Shown: positions 29,045 through 37,196 of the stretch, piece by piece
Numbering within the stretch: the stretch's first letter is position 1
Layout: each line of letters opens with the position of its first letter
Assembly: GCF_019904175.1 (NCBI RefSeq)
Contig: NZ_CP061913.1
Span: 1,488,001-1,552,000, forward strand
DNA length: 64,000 nt
Source of the DNA: Dactylosporangium vinaceum
GTDB lineage: Bacteria > Actinomycetota > Actinomycetes > Mycobacteriales > Micromonosporaceae
Direction: 5' to 3'
Notes under the pieces: model-generated
The model's input: only the letters and a program-made list of their open reading frames with translations
Database searches by the model: none
What the model was told of the DNA's origin: nothing
Made by a program: the position numbers and the translations under genes

Positions 29045-29260
29045 GTGCTTTGTTGGTTCTGTGCCAAGGCGGCGCGGGGGTCGTGCCGGTTCTGCGGCCG
29101 TGGGCTGTGCGAGGACCACGCGAAGTTCGGCCCCTACCTGCTGGAGGTGCACCGCTCGCAGCGCCGCGGACGGGCGGAGGGGCTCGTCGTCGAGGATGCG
29201 GTGCAGTGCGGGACGTGCCGTCCACGGCCGCAGCCGATTCCGATGCCCGAGCTCGACTGA
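29045..29260 (+). CDS. Small Cys-rich zinc-binding protein (71 aa)
   Basis: A short protein with spacing C-W-F-C, C-R-F-C, C-E-D-H and C-G-T-C, enough for one or two zinc sites in a B-box or cross-brace arrangement. The middle segment (K-F-G-P-Y-L-L-E-V-H-R-S) is conserved-looking and the C-terminus is Pro-rich. GTG start at 29045 with GGAG 5 bases before it, only 12 bp after the metalloprotease stop, so they are almost surely co-transcribed. No membrane segment; probably cytoplasmic. It may mediate protein contacts in the neighbouring system. Confidence 0.78.
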   Translation: MLCWFCAKAARGSCRFCGRGLCEDHAKFGPYLLEVHRSQRRGRAEGLVVEDAVQCGTCRPRPQPIPMPELD

Positions 29261-29294
29261 GCGCCGGAAGTACCAAATCTGGGGGGTAGTGACA

Positions 29295-30365
29295 ATGTCC
29301 GATTTCGACGAGGTGCTCGAGCGGCTGCTCGGCGATCCCGGGTTCAAGGCGCAGCTGGCGGCCGACCCGGGCCGGGCCCTGGCCGGGTATCACCTGAGCC
29401 CGGACGAGCTCGACATCCTGCAGACCCAGCTCGGCGACGCCGGCGGCCAGCGCCACGTCGAGCAGCGCACCAGCAAGGCGAGCATGTTCGGGGTGTTCTC
29501 CTCGATCGGCTCCGGCCTCGGCGACGTGCTGCACGGCGGCCACGGCGGCGGGGTCGCGCATACCCTCGGCTCCGGCCCGGGCGCGCCGGGGGGCGGCGCC
29601 GGGGCCGACATGGGGCAGCGGATGCACGAGGTGGTCGAGCAGCAGTACGGCGGCCGCCACGCCGCCGTCGAGCCCGCCGACGTCGGCCCGGGCTCCTCGA
29701 TCGACCACGCCGTGCAGGACGTGGGCTCGGGCCGCCACGCGGTCTCGGAGGTCTCGTCCTCGTCCTCCTCGCACCACACGGAGACGTCCGGCACCGTCTA
29801 CCGGGCCAGCACCTACACGGGCGGCCTCCCGCAGGAGCCGTCGGGGGCGGCGGGCGCCGCGGCCGGCCTGGCCGGTCACCACGAGGGCGGCCACGGTTCC
29901 GGGCTCGGCGCCGGCCTTGACGACATCGGCCGGCAGCCGGGCCAGGGGGCCGGGGCGGTCGACGGCCCGGCCGGTCACTACGAGGGCGGCCACGGTTCGG
30001 GGCTCGGCGCGGGCCTGGACGACATCGGCCGGGAGCAGGGCCAGGGGGCCGGGGCGGTCGGCGGCCTGGCCGGACGGGTCCACGGCCAGGTGCCGGGGGC
30101 CGCACCGACCGACGGCTACCACACGCGGGTCGACTGGGACGGCGACGGGCGCTGGGACCAGCACACCTACGTCAACCGCCCCGACGGCGGCGTCGACATC
30201 GTGGTGGACGCCGACGGCGACGGCCGCGCCGAGTTCATCGGCCACGACACCGACCGCGACGGCCTGATCAACTCCTCCGAGGTCGACACCGACCGCGACG
30301 GCACGATGGACGCCCGCTACGAGGACGTCAACGGCGACGGCTGGCTGGACCGCCGAACCCGCTGA
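29295..30365 (+). CDS. RiPP-leader-like domain fused to Gly/His repeats and DxDxDG calcium-type motifs
   Basis: A 356-residue acidic protein. Residues 1-45 (L-E-R-L-L-G-D-P-G-F-K, then L-A-A-D-P-G-R-A-L-A-G-Y, then L-S-P-D-E-L-D-I-L) match the pattern of NHLP-clan/Franean1_4349-type RiPP leaders. The middle is Gly/His/Ser-rich, with two near-identical 33-residue repeats at about 193-258. The C-terminus has five D-x-D/N-x-D-G-type loops (D-W-D-G-D-G, D-A-D-G-D-G, D-T-D-R-D-G twice, D-V-N-G-D-G), as in calcium-binding or thrombospondin-3-like repeats. No classical signal peptide or Cys is seen. ATG 29295 has GGGGGG before it and lies 34 bp after the zinc protein. It may be a substrate of the upstream M50 protease. 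Confidence 0.8.
   Translation: MSDFDEVLERLLGDPGFKAQLAADPGRALAGYHLSPDELDILQTQLGDAGGQRHVEQRTSKASMFGVFSSIGSGLGDVLHGGHGGGVAHTLGSGPGAPGGGAGADMGQRMHEVVEQQYGGRHAAVEPADVGPGSSIDHAVQDVGSGRHAVSEVSSSSSSHHTETSGTVYRASTYTGGLPQEPSGAAGAAAGLAGHHEGGHGSGLGAGLDDIGRQPGQGAGAVDGPAGHYEGGHGSGLGAGLDDIGREQGQGAGAVGGLAGRVHGQVPGAAPTDGYHTRVDWDGDGRWDQHTYVNRPDGGVDIVVDADGDGRAEFIGHDTDRDGLINSSEVDTDRDGTMDARYEDVNGDGWLDRRTR
29871..30068 (+). repeat. Two tandem 99-bp units inside the leader-like gene
   Basis: Units at 29871-29969 and 29970-30068 each encode 33 residues starting A-G-H-[HY]-E-G-G-H-G-S-G-L-G-A-G-L. They differ at only a few residues, so they arose by a recent in-frame duplication. Confidence 0.9.
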
Positions 30366-30478
30366 GCGGTTGCCCGGCGCGAGTGGCACGTTTCCGGGAG
30401 CCGCCCGCGCCGCCTGTTCCCTACCGTTCTAGATGTACCGCGGGGCAGCGGTACGCCGAAGAAGACCGGGAGCAGGTT

Positions 30479-30931
30479 ATGAGCGACTTTGACCTCGACT
30501 GGGGCATGGAGCACGAACTCCACGTCGACCACGACGGTGGAGTCGATCACGCCCTGGCCGACGACCACGCCTACGACGCACACGACATCTCGGGCACGCA
30601 CGACATCTCGGACACGCACGACGCCCTCGACTCGCGCGACTCCCTGGACTCGCACGAGGGGCACGAGGGGCACGACGCATACAGCGACGGCCACGAGGCC
30701 CACGCCGACACCCACGACTACGCGGGCGAGGCCGACCTCGACACCGCCGCCCACCACGACGACCAGCCGGCCCTTGACGAGCCCGACCTGGACCTGCCCG
30801 ACTGGCAGCTGGACACAGACTTCCTGGACGGACACTACGACCTGGTCGGCGCGGACCCGCACGAAGGCGACATGTGGTCGCAGTTCATGACCGACATGCA
30901 CGAAGAGATCAACCCGTACGCCGCCAACTGA
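30479..30931 (+). CDS. Asp/His-rich low-complexity protein (150 aa)
   Basis: A strongly acidic protein starting M-S-D-F-D-L-D-W, sharing its first five residues with the preceding gene product. Residues about 15-95 are made of short D-x-H / H-D / H-E-x-H units (for example H-D-I-S-D-T-H-D and H-E-G-H-E-G-H-D); the end is L-D-L-P-D-W-Q-L-D-T-D-F followed by a less biased tail ending N-P-Y-A-A-N. The composition suggests divalent-metal binding (Zn, Ni or Ca). GGGAG stands about 8 bases before the ATG. Last gene of the run, followed by a perfect hairpin. No known family recognised. Confidence 0.75.
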   Translation: MSDFDLDWGMEHELHVDHDGGVDHALADDHAYDAHDISGTHDISDTHDALDSRDSLDSHEGHEGHDAYSDGHEAHADTHDYAGEADLDTAAHHDDQPALDEPDLDLPDWQLDTDFLDGHYDLVGADPHEGDMWSQFMTDMHEEINPYAAN

Positions 30932-30935
30932 TCCC

Positions 30936-30963
30936 GGGCGGTGCGCTCCGGAGCGCACCGCCC
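30936..30963. terminator. Perfect 28-bp palindrome, likely bidirectional terminator
   Basis: GGGCGGTGCGCTCC followed directly by its complement GGAGCGCACCGCCC. It stands 4 bp after the Asp/His-rich gene and 43 bp from the stop of the convergent GGDEF-EAL gene, so it can serve both. Confidence 0.8.
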
Positions 30964-31005
30964 TTCGGCGCGCCCGACGTATCCGGCGCGCCGGGGGGTG
31001 CCGGG

Positions 31006-33123
31006 TCAGAGCTTGATCGCGCTCGCCGGGCCGGAGCTCGCGTAGTACCAGCCCTGCGCCGTGTCACAGCCCAGCTCCAGCAGGCGGGTGGCCTGCTCGG
31101 CGGTCTCCACGCCCTCGGCCGTCACGCTCAGCTTCAGCGTGTGGGCCAGGCCGATCACGGCGGCGATGATCTCCTGGTCGACCGGGTCGGCGCCCTCCGG
31201 CGGCCGTAGGCCCGCGACGAACGAGCCGGCCAGTTTCAGGCTGTGGACGGGCAGGTTGCGCAGGTACGCGAAGTTCGAGTACCCCGTCCCGAAGTCGTCG
31301 ATGGCGATGCGCGGGCCCAGTGCCGCGAGGGCGTTGAGGTCCTCGATGGGGTCGCCGCCGGTACCCATGACGGCACTTTCGGTCAGCTCGAGCTGCAGCA
31401 GCTCCGGCGGCAGACCCGTCTGCTCCAGGATCGCGCGCACGTCCCGCACGATGGTGCGGTCGCGCATCTGGCGGACGGCCAGGTTGACGCTCATGATCGG
31501 GGCGCGGTCGCCCACCGTACGGCGCCACTCGGCGGCCTGGCGGCACGCCTCGTGCAGGACCCAGCGGCCCAGGGGCACGATGAGGCCGGTCTCCTCGGCC
31601 ATGCCGATGAACGCGTCCGGGCCGAGCACGCCGAAGCGCGGGTGCCGCCACCGGACGAGCGCCTCGACGCCGATGGTCACGCCGTCGCTCAGTCGGACCA
31701 GCGGCTGATACTCGACGAAGAACTCCCGCCGCTCCAGCGCCGCGGGCATGGAGGCGGACAGCTCGTAGGCGGTGACCTCGCGCGTGTGGCGCTCGGCGTC
31801 GAAGAGGGCCAGGCGGTTGCGGCCGTCGGCCTTGGCCCAGTAGAGCGTGGTGTCGGCCGCCTTCATGACCTCGGCCGCGCTGGTACCGCGCAGCGGCTGC
31901 TCGACCACGCCGATGCTGGCCGAGATGCTGATCTCGTGGCCGCCGACGTGGACGGGGGCGCGCACGGTGTCGAGCGCCTTCTCGGCCACCGCGACCACGT
32001 CCTCGACCCCGCCGCACTGCTCGACGAGCACCACGAACTCGTCGCCGCCCATGCGGGCCACCAGCTGGTGCTCGCCGCTGATCGAGCGGGCCAGGCGGCG
32101 GGCGACGGTCTGCAGCAGCTGGTCGCCGACGTCGTGACCCAGGGTGTCGTTGATGACCTTGAATCCGTCGACGTCGAGGTAGCACACACCGATCCGGGCG
32201 TCCTCGTGCCCGGTGTCGCCGGCCGCGTCGAGCAGGGCGTTGAGCCGCTCGAAGAACAGCGTGCGGTTGGGCAGCTGGGTGAGCGGGTCGTGGAGGGCCT
32301 GGTGGCGCAGGCGGACCTGGAGGAGGTACCGCTCGGTGATGTCCTCGAACATCGCCACCAGCCAGCGCGCCCGCCCGTCCTCGTCGCGGATGATCGAGGC
32401 GACCAGGTCGGTCCACACCCGGTGGCCGTCCTTGTGGACATAGGGCTTCTCGATGCGGAACTGGTCGCGCCCGCCCGAGAGCACCTCCTCGAACATGGCC
32501 CCGGCCGACGGCGGGTCCTCGGGCAGCACGAAGTCGTCGAACGACATGGCTCGAAGCTCGTCCGCGGTGTACCCGAGCATGTCGCACAGCGCCTGGTTGA
32601 CCTCGATCACCTGGCCGTCGATCGTGCTCACGCTCATGCCGATGGCGGCACCGGCGAAGATGGCCCGGAAGCGGGCCTCGCTGACCCGCCGGCCCTCCTC
32701 GGCCCGGGCCCGCGCCCAGAGCGCCGCGGTGCGGATCTCCTCCTGCTCGTCGAGGACGCGGTCGCGCAGGGCGAGCGCATAGCCGGAGGCGAGCGCACCC
32801 TGGATCTGCGCACACCGCTTCGAGGGCGCGTTGCCGAACTGCTCGGCCAGCACCGCGAGCGTGCGCTCCAGCGTCGTGGGCTCGGTGAAGTGGGCGGCGA
32901 CGAGCGTCGAGCCGACCTCCCGCACGTCGGTCGGGTCGAACGTCTCGGCGGTCAGCGCGTGGATGAGCCGGGTCGAGAGGCTGGTCAGGAAGTCCTGCAC
33001 CTCGAGGCCGTTCATCGACACGTAGCTGGTGCCGGCGATGGCCAGCGACCAGGCGCGCGCCATCCGTTCGGCGGCGCGATGCGGGCGGTCCCACGAAGTC
33101 GGCGTGGGGCTGATGGCGGTCAT
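31006..33123 (-). CDS. PAS-GGDEF-EAL cyclic-di-GMP turnover protein
   Basis: A 705-residue cytoplasmic signalling protein. About 1-140 is a helical region of unknown type, followed by a PAS/PAC sensor (about 150-270, F-R-A-I-F-A-G-A-A-I-G-M). GGDEF begins at Gly359 with an intact M-G-G-D-E-F. The EAL domain starts at Glu487 (V-E-A-L-V-R-W), with E-L-T-E-S, I-D-D-F-G-T-G-Y-S and T-A-E-G-V-E intact; the usual L-K-I-D-R-S reads L-K-L-A-G-S, keeping the catalytic Lys. Both synthesis and breakdown of c-di-GMP are therefore possible. No membrane helix. It starts with ATG 33123 and lies 11 bp after the methyltransferase gene on the same strand. Confidence 0.93.
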   Translation of the reverse strand: MTAISPTPTSWDRPHRAAERMARAWSLAIAGTSYVSMNGLEVQDFLTSLSTRLIHALTAETFDPTDVREVGSTLVAAHFTEPTTLERTLAVLAEQFGNAPSKRCAQIQGALASGYALALRDRVLDEQEEIRTAALWARARAEEGRRVSEARFRAIFAGAAIGMSVSTIDGQVIEVNQALCDMLGYTADELRAMSFDDFVLPEDPPSAGAMFEEVLSGGRDQFRIEKPYVHKDGHRVWTDLVASIIRDEDGRARWLVAMFEDITERYLLQVRLRHQALHDPLTQLPNRTLFFERLNALLDAAGDTGHEDARIGVCYLDVDGFKVINDTLGHDVGDQLLQTVARRLARSISGEHQLVARMGGDEFVVLVEQCGGVEDVVAVAEKALDTVRAPVHVGGHEISISASIGVVEQPLRGTSAAEVMKAADTTLYWAKADGRNRLALFDAERHTREVTAYELSASMPAALERREFFVEYQPLVRLSDGVTIGVEALVRWRHPRFGVLGPDAFIGMAEETGLIVPLGRWVLHEACRQAAEWRRTVGDRAPIMSVNLAVRQMRDRTIVRDVRAILEQTGLPPELLQLELTESAVMGTGGDPIEDLNALAALGPRIAIDDFGTGYSNFAYLRNLPVHSLKLAGSFVAGLRPPEGADPVDQEIIAAVIGLAHTLKLSVTAEGVETAEQATRLLELGCDTAQGWYYASSGPASAIKL

Positions 33124-33134
33124 GGTGGGCCGGG

Positions 33135-33947
33135 CTAATCCTTACGGGCGACGGCCGCGCAGCCGACCGCGGTGCCCTCGGATGGTGGCTCCTCCTCGTC
33201 GCCGTCGGGGCGCCATTCGTGCGGCGCCACGATGCCCGGCGACAGCGGGGTCAGGTCGCCGAGCAGCGCCGCGACCTGGTCTTTCGTGCGCAGGATGAGC
33301 GGTGTGGGCGACCGGCGGTACATCTCCCAGGCCTCTTCCTCGGGCGGTGTGAGGGGCCGGTCGAGGCCGGCGTGCGAGAGGACGACGTGGCTGCCGGGCA
33401 CGGCCGCGGCGGCGTAACCCGCGACGATGTCGGCCGGGCGCTGATCGTCGGGGACGAAGTGCAGCACCGCGGCGAGCAGGAAGGCGATCGGGCGGCCGAA
33501 GTCGACGAGGCCCTGCACCTGCGGGTGGGCCAGCACCTCGGCCGGCCGGCGCAGGTCGGCCGCGACGACGCCGGTGCCCGGGACGTCGGCCAGGATGGCC
33601 CGGCTGTGCGCGACCGCGACGGGGTCGTGGTCGACGTAGACGACCCGGGCGTCGTCGATCCCGGAGTCGAGGAGGAGCTCGTGCACGTTGCCGACGGTCG
33701 GGATGCCGGAGCCGAGGTCGACGAACTGGCGCACGCCCACCGCGGCGAGCTCACGCACCGCCCGGCGCAGGAACGCCCGGTTGCTGCGGGCCAGCGCGGC
33801 GACGGCCGGCATGACCTTGAGGACCTGCTCGGCGAAGGCCCGGTCGGCCGCGAAGTTGTGCGATCCGCCCAGGTAGTAGTCGTAGACCCGGGCCACGCTG
33901 GGACGGTCGAGGTCGACGTCGGCCGGGGCCCAGCTCGGGCGGTCCAC
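33135..33947 (-). CDS. S-adenosyl methyltransferase, Methyltransf_19 (DUF574) family
   Basis: A 270-residue protein. It opens P-S-V-A-R-V-Y-D-Y-Y-L-G-G-S-H-N-F-A-A-D-R, the family hallmark, followed by the SAM-binding strand F-V-D-L-G-S-G-I-P-T and Y-V-D-H-D-P-V-A. This family is abundant in Streptomyces and relatives; substrates are unknown. GTG at 33947 with GAGAGG about 8 bases before it. It sits immediately upstream of the GGDEF-EAL gene and is probably co-transcribed with it. Confidence 0.92.
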   Translation of the reverse strand: MDRPSWAPADVDLDRPSVARVYDYYLGGSHNFAADRAFAEQVLKVMPAVAALARSNRAFLRRAVRELAAVGVRQFVDLGSGIPTVGNVHELLLDSGIDDARVVYVDHDPVAVAHSRAILADVPGTGVVAADLRRPAEVLAHPQVQGLVDFGRPIAFLLAAVLHFVPDDQRPADIVAGYAAAAVPGSHVVLSHAGLDRPLTPPEEEAWEMYRRSPTPLILRTKDQVAALLGDLTPLSPGIVAPHEWRPDGDEEEPPSEGTAVGCAAVARKD

Positions 33948-34041
33948 AGATCAACACCTCTCGACCTTGGTAACTTTCGGGCCTGAGCATACGTGTGGGC
34001 GGGCGGCGAGAGAACCCGCCGCCCGCCCAGACGAGTATCGA

Positions 34042-35892
34042 TTAAGCGATCTTCGTGTAGCGGTCGGCCGGGCCGGGAGCAATGGGTCCGGTGCCCAGGT
34101 AGGCGGTCAGAGCATCGACGTCGAAGCCCGGCGCGGTGACCCGGCCCGTCCCCTTCGCCAGGTTCAGGAAGCCGTCACCCCCGTTGGCCAGGAAGTCGTT
34201 GGTGGTCACCTTGTAGCTGGCGGCCGGGTCGAGCGCGACGCCGTTGAGCTTGATGTCGCTGACCTTGGACCCGACGGGTGCCGAGGCGCTGTAGGTGTAC
34301 GTGAAGCCGGCCGACACCTGCAGGAAGCGCTGGACGGTCTGGCCCTGGAAGCCCACGAACTGCTGCTCGAGGACGTCCTTGATCTGCGCGCCGGTGAACG
34401 ACTGCGTGACCACCAGGTTGTTGAACGGCTGGACGGTGAACGCTTCGCCGTACGTGACCTGGCCGGGCGCCTCGCCGCCGGGGGAGTTGGCGTAGGTCAG
34501 CGAGGCCCGGATGCCGCCCGGGTTCATGAACGCGATCTGCGCTCCCGCACTGGCCTTGGTGTAGGCCAGCTGCGCGTCGGCGATGACGTCGCCCAGCGGC
34601 GTCTCACCCGACGCGACCTGCGTGGTGGTGATGTCGGCGGTGATGCTGCCGACGACCTTGTTGGCCAGCGGCGCCACGGCGACGCGGTACTTGTCGGCGA
34701 TCTTCTTCACCTTCGGGTCGACAAGTGCCGGGTTGCGCACCGGGTTGCCGGCCGCGTCCCTCTGGTAGGTCCCGTCGGCGTTCTTCACGCCGTTCTCGAC
34801 GATCACGTTGGTGGCCGACGCGTCGACGAACTTGCGCGTCTTCTTGTCCAGCGTGACCCGGATGTCGCTGATCAGCGTGCCGGCCGTGCCCGCGCTCGTC
34901 ACGAGCGAGTTCTGGCCCGAGGAGTTGGGCAGCTCGCAGCTGTAGAAGCGGTGGGTGTGGCCGGAGACGACGACGCCGTAGGCCGGGTTGAGGCCCTTGG
35001 TGATGTCGGTGATCGGGCCGGCGAAGTTGGCGCAGCCGGACGGGTCGAGCGGCGCGGGCGGGCTGCTCTGCGCGCCCCCCTCGTGGATCACCAGCACCAT
35101 CGACTTGATGCCGAGCCAGTTGAGGATGGTGGCGTACTTGTTCGCCGTCTCGACCTCGTCGTGGAAGTCGACGTTCTTGATCCCGGCCGGGTTGACGATG
35201 CCGGGGGTGCCCTCGAGCGTCATGCCGACGAACGCGACGGGCACGCCGTCGTAGAACCGGATGGTGAACGGCAGCAGGATCGGCAGGCCGTTCGACTTCT
35301 GGGTGACGTTGGCGGCGAGGTAGGGGAACTTCGCCCCGGCGAACCCGTCGCCGTCCTGGCAGCCGTCGGTCGGGTGGCAGCCGCCGAACTGCATCCGGTA
35401 GAGCTCGGTGACGCCCTCGTCGAACTCGTGGTTGCCCACGGAGGCGAGGTCGACGCCCATGGCGTTGAGGACCTCGATCGCCGGCTCGTCGTGGAACGCG
35501 GCACTCACCAGCGGCGAGGCGCCGATGTTGTCGCCGGCGACCACCGTGTCGCTGTACTTGACGCCGGCCTTCTTGGCGTCGTCGCGCAGCTTGGTGAGGT
35601 ATGTGCTGAGGTATTCGGAGCCACCCGCGGGAATGCCGTTGATGAGCCCGCCACTGCCGGTCGGCGGGTCGATGTTGCCGTGGAAGTCGTTGAAGCCGAG
35701 CAGCTGCGCGGTCGTCGTCGGCCCGGTCTTCGTGGCGAACGAAACCTTGGCCGGGGTCAGTGGCGTCCACCGATCCTGGGTCTGCGTAGCGCCGGTCTTG
35801 GCCAAGGGCAGCAGTGCGACGACCGCGACGGCGAGCGCGGGCACCGCGAGGTGCTGCGCGATCCGCCAGCCGCGGGCGCTTGGCTGGGCCAT
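34042..35892 (-). CDS. Secreted bifunctional metallophosphatase/5'-nucleotidase
   Basis: A 616-residue exported UshA/NT5E-type enzyme releasing phosphate from nucleotides outside the cell. A signal sequence or anchor (about 12-32) precedes the calcineurin-like domain: G-F-N-D-F-H-G-N (metals), A-G-D-N-I-G-A-S, G-N-H-E-F-D-E-G, and G-H-T-H-R-F. The C-terminal nucleotide-binding domain has F-M-N-P-G-G-I-R-A-S and N-D-F-L-A-N-G-G-D-G-F. A disulfide pair C-H-P-T-D-G-C is present. ATG 35892 has AAGGAG 8 bases before it, which decides the start. Two direct GTCGATCGC copies (35919 and 35935) lie in the promoter region; their role is unknown. Confidence 0.95.
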   Translation of the reverse strand: MAQPSARGWRIAQHLAVPALAVAVVALLPLAKTGATQTQDRWTPLTPAKVSFATKTGPTTTAQLLGFNDFHGNIDPPTGSGGLINGIPAGGSEYLSTYLTKLRDDAKKAGVKYSDTVVAGDNIGASPLVSAAFHDEPAIEVLNAMGVDLASVGNHEFDEGVTELYRMQFGGCHPTDGCQDGDGFAGAKFPYLAANVTQKSNGLPILLPFTIRFYDGVPVAFVGMTLEGTPGIVNPAGIKNVDFHDEVETANKYATILNWLGIKSMVLVIHEGGAQSSPPAPLDPSGCANFAGPITDITKGLNPAYGVVVSGHTHRFYSCELPNSSGQNSLVTSAGTAGTLISDIRVTLDKKTRKFVDASATNVIVENGVKNADGTYQRDAAGNPVRNPALVDPKVKKIADKYRVAVAPLANKVVGSITADITTTQVASGETPLGDVIADAQLAYTKASAGAQIAFMNPGGIRASLTYANSPGGEAPGQVTYGEAFTVQPFNNLVVTQSFTGAQIKDVLEQQFVGFQGQTVQRFLQVSAGFTYTYSASAPVGSKVSDIKLNGVALDPAASYKVTTNDFLANGGDGFLNLAKGTGRVTAPGFDVDALTAYLGTGPIAPGPADRYTKIA

Positions 35893-36117
35893 GATCTCTC
35901 CTTCAGAAGGACACATGCGTCGATCGCCATCCTTGTCGATCGCACCGACCGTGCGCGAGCAGGACCGGCAGTCGGGTAAGTGTCTTGCGGGTGAAGGCGA
36001 GGGTTATACGGAATGGGCTGTCCGAACGGGCAGTGCACGCCGGGCAACGCTGCGCTACCCACAGGTATCGAGTACGTTCGCCGGGAAAGCACACCGTGTG
36101 TTTCGGAGGCGGTCACC

Positions 36118-37044
36118 ATGCTGAGGCGGTTCACGGCCGGGCTGGCCGTCGTCACAGCGGCCGCCGTGAGCCTGTTGATCTTCCCCGAACGGGTGAACGC
36201 CGCCGATCCGCCCGGCTGGCGGCAGGTCTTCTCCAGCTCCTTCGACGACCCCGGCCGGCTGCCCCTCGGCTGCTCGGCCTACGACGGTGCTCCCGAGGGC
36301 GCCCAGGCCAGCTACTTCCGGCCCGAGGCGGTCACCGTGTCCGACGGCCACCTGAGCCTGGCGCTGCACCGGCGCACCTATGGCGGCAAGCCGTTCGTCA
36401 CCGGCGAGCTGCGCTGCGTGGGCGCGGCCCAGCAGTTCGGCCGCTACGAGTTCAAGGCCCGCGCCCCGGTCGGCGCGGGCATCGAGTCGGTCGCCCTGCT
36501 GCGCCCGGTCGACGGCGCCGCCGCGCAGCACGACTCCCAGCTGGAGATCTCCGCCAAGCCCGGCGCCGAACAGGCTGTCGTCACCAACTCCGACGGCCGG
36601 GGCACCACCACGAACACGCTGACTGGCGCGTTCCGGGACTGGCACACGTACATCATCGAGTGGGCCCCCTCCGGCTTCCGCGTCTTCGTCGACGGCGCCC
36701 AGCGCTCCCTGGACCCGGCCGTGTCGACCGAGCCGCGCTGGTTCGGCTTCGCCGTGACCACCGGCGACCGGGCCGGCACCCCGGGCTCCTCGACCGCCCT
36801 GCCGGCCGAGTTCCAGATCGACTACCTGCGCATCTGGTCCTTCGCCCCGAACGACTCCGCACCCCCCGCCCCGGTCGTACGGCCGTCCACAGTGGACGCC
36901 GCCGCCCCGGCCTTCCCGCCGCTGAACCGCCACTGGTCCCTGTGGCTCGCCGTGGCCGCCGTGGTCACGGCCGCGCTGGCGCTCTTCGCCTTCGTCATCC
37001 ACAAGACCAGGCCGCACCGCCCGCCGTCCTCGCACCGGGCCTGA
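36118..37044 (+). CDS. Membrane-anchored GH16-like protein with lost catalytic motif
   Basis: A 308-residue protein with signal peptide (about 1-28), a concanavalin-like jelly roll of the glycoside hydrolase family 16 type (F-S-S-S-F-D-D; G-R-Y-E-F-K-A-R-A-P; W-H-T-Y-I-I-E-W; F-Q-I-D-Y-L-R-I-W) and a C-terminal membrane helix (about 275-297) with a basic tail. The active-site motif E-I-D-x-x-E of GH16 reads L-E-I-S-A-K-P here: the first Glu is kept, the Asp and acid/base Glu are not. It is therefore more likely a sugar-binding than a sugar-cleaving protein. GGAGG precedes the ATG. Confidence 0.8.
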   Translation: MLRRFTAGLAVVTAAAVSLLIFPERVNAADPPGWRQVFSSSFDDPGRLPLGCSAYDGAPEGAQASYFRPEAVTVSDGHLSLALHRRTYGGKPFVTGELRCVGAAQQFGRYEFKARAPVGAGIESVALLRPVDGAAAQHDSQLEISAKPGAEQAVVTNSDGRGTTTNTLTGAFRDWHTYIIEWAPSGFRVFVDGAQRSLDPAVSTEPRWFGFAVTTGDRAGTPGSSTALPAEFQIDYLRIWSFAPNDSAPPAPVVRPSTVDAAAPAFPPLNRHWSLWLAVAAVVTAALALFAFVIHKTRPHRPPSSHRA

Positions 37045-37196
37045 ACCGCGCGCTTCCGGCAGTCCGGGCGCTTTGCACCGCAGTCCTCGCATCGGGCTCG
37101 ACCTGCGCTCTTCCGGCAGGTCGAGCGCATCGCGCCGCTGTCTCGTGTCGCCGTCTCGCGCCGCGCGTGAACTGCGCTGATTCCATGGGTCGGCGG
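37026..37196. repeat. Diverged tandem 57-bp repeat
   Basis: Unit 1 at 37026-37082 and unit 2 at 37083-37139 agree at about 44 of 57 positions; a weaker, shortened third copy can be seen at about 37153-37196. The first copy overlaps the 3' end of the GH16-like gene (its stop is inside the unit). Each unit contains CTTCCGGCAG with flanking complementary bases. The rest of the gene-free stretch to 37344 shows nothing else recognisable. Confidence 0.6.

Noticed and set aside
25658..30931. Interpretation of the four-gene run as a classic RiPP biosynthetic cluster
   Set aside because: No radical SAM enzyme, lanthionine synthetase, YcaO or dedicated ABC exporter is present, so only a leader-guided maturation system is proposed.
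36822..37130. Minus-strand frame with repeated C-R-K and A-R-C-E-D units
   Set aside because: The regularity comes from the 57-bp DNA repeat and most of the frame is antisense to the GH16-like gene; I see no evidence that it is translated.
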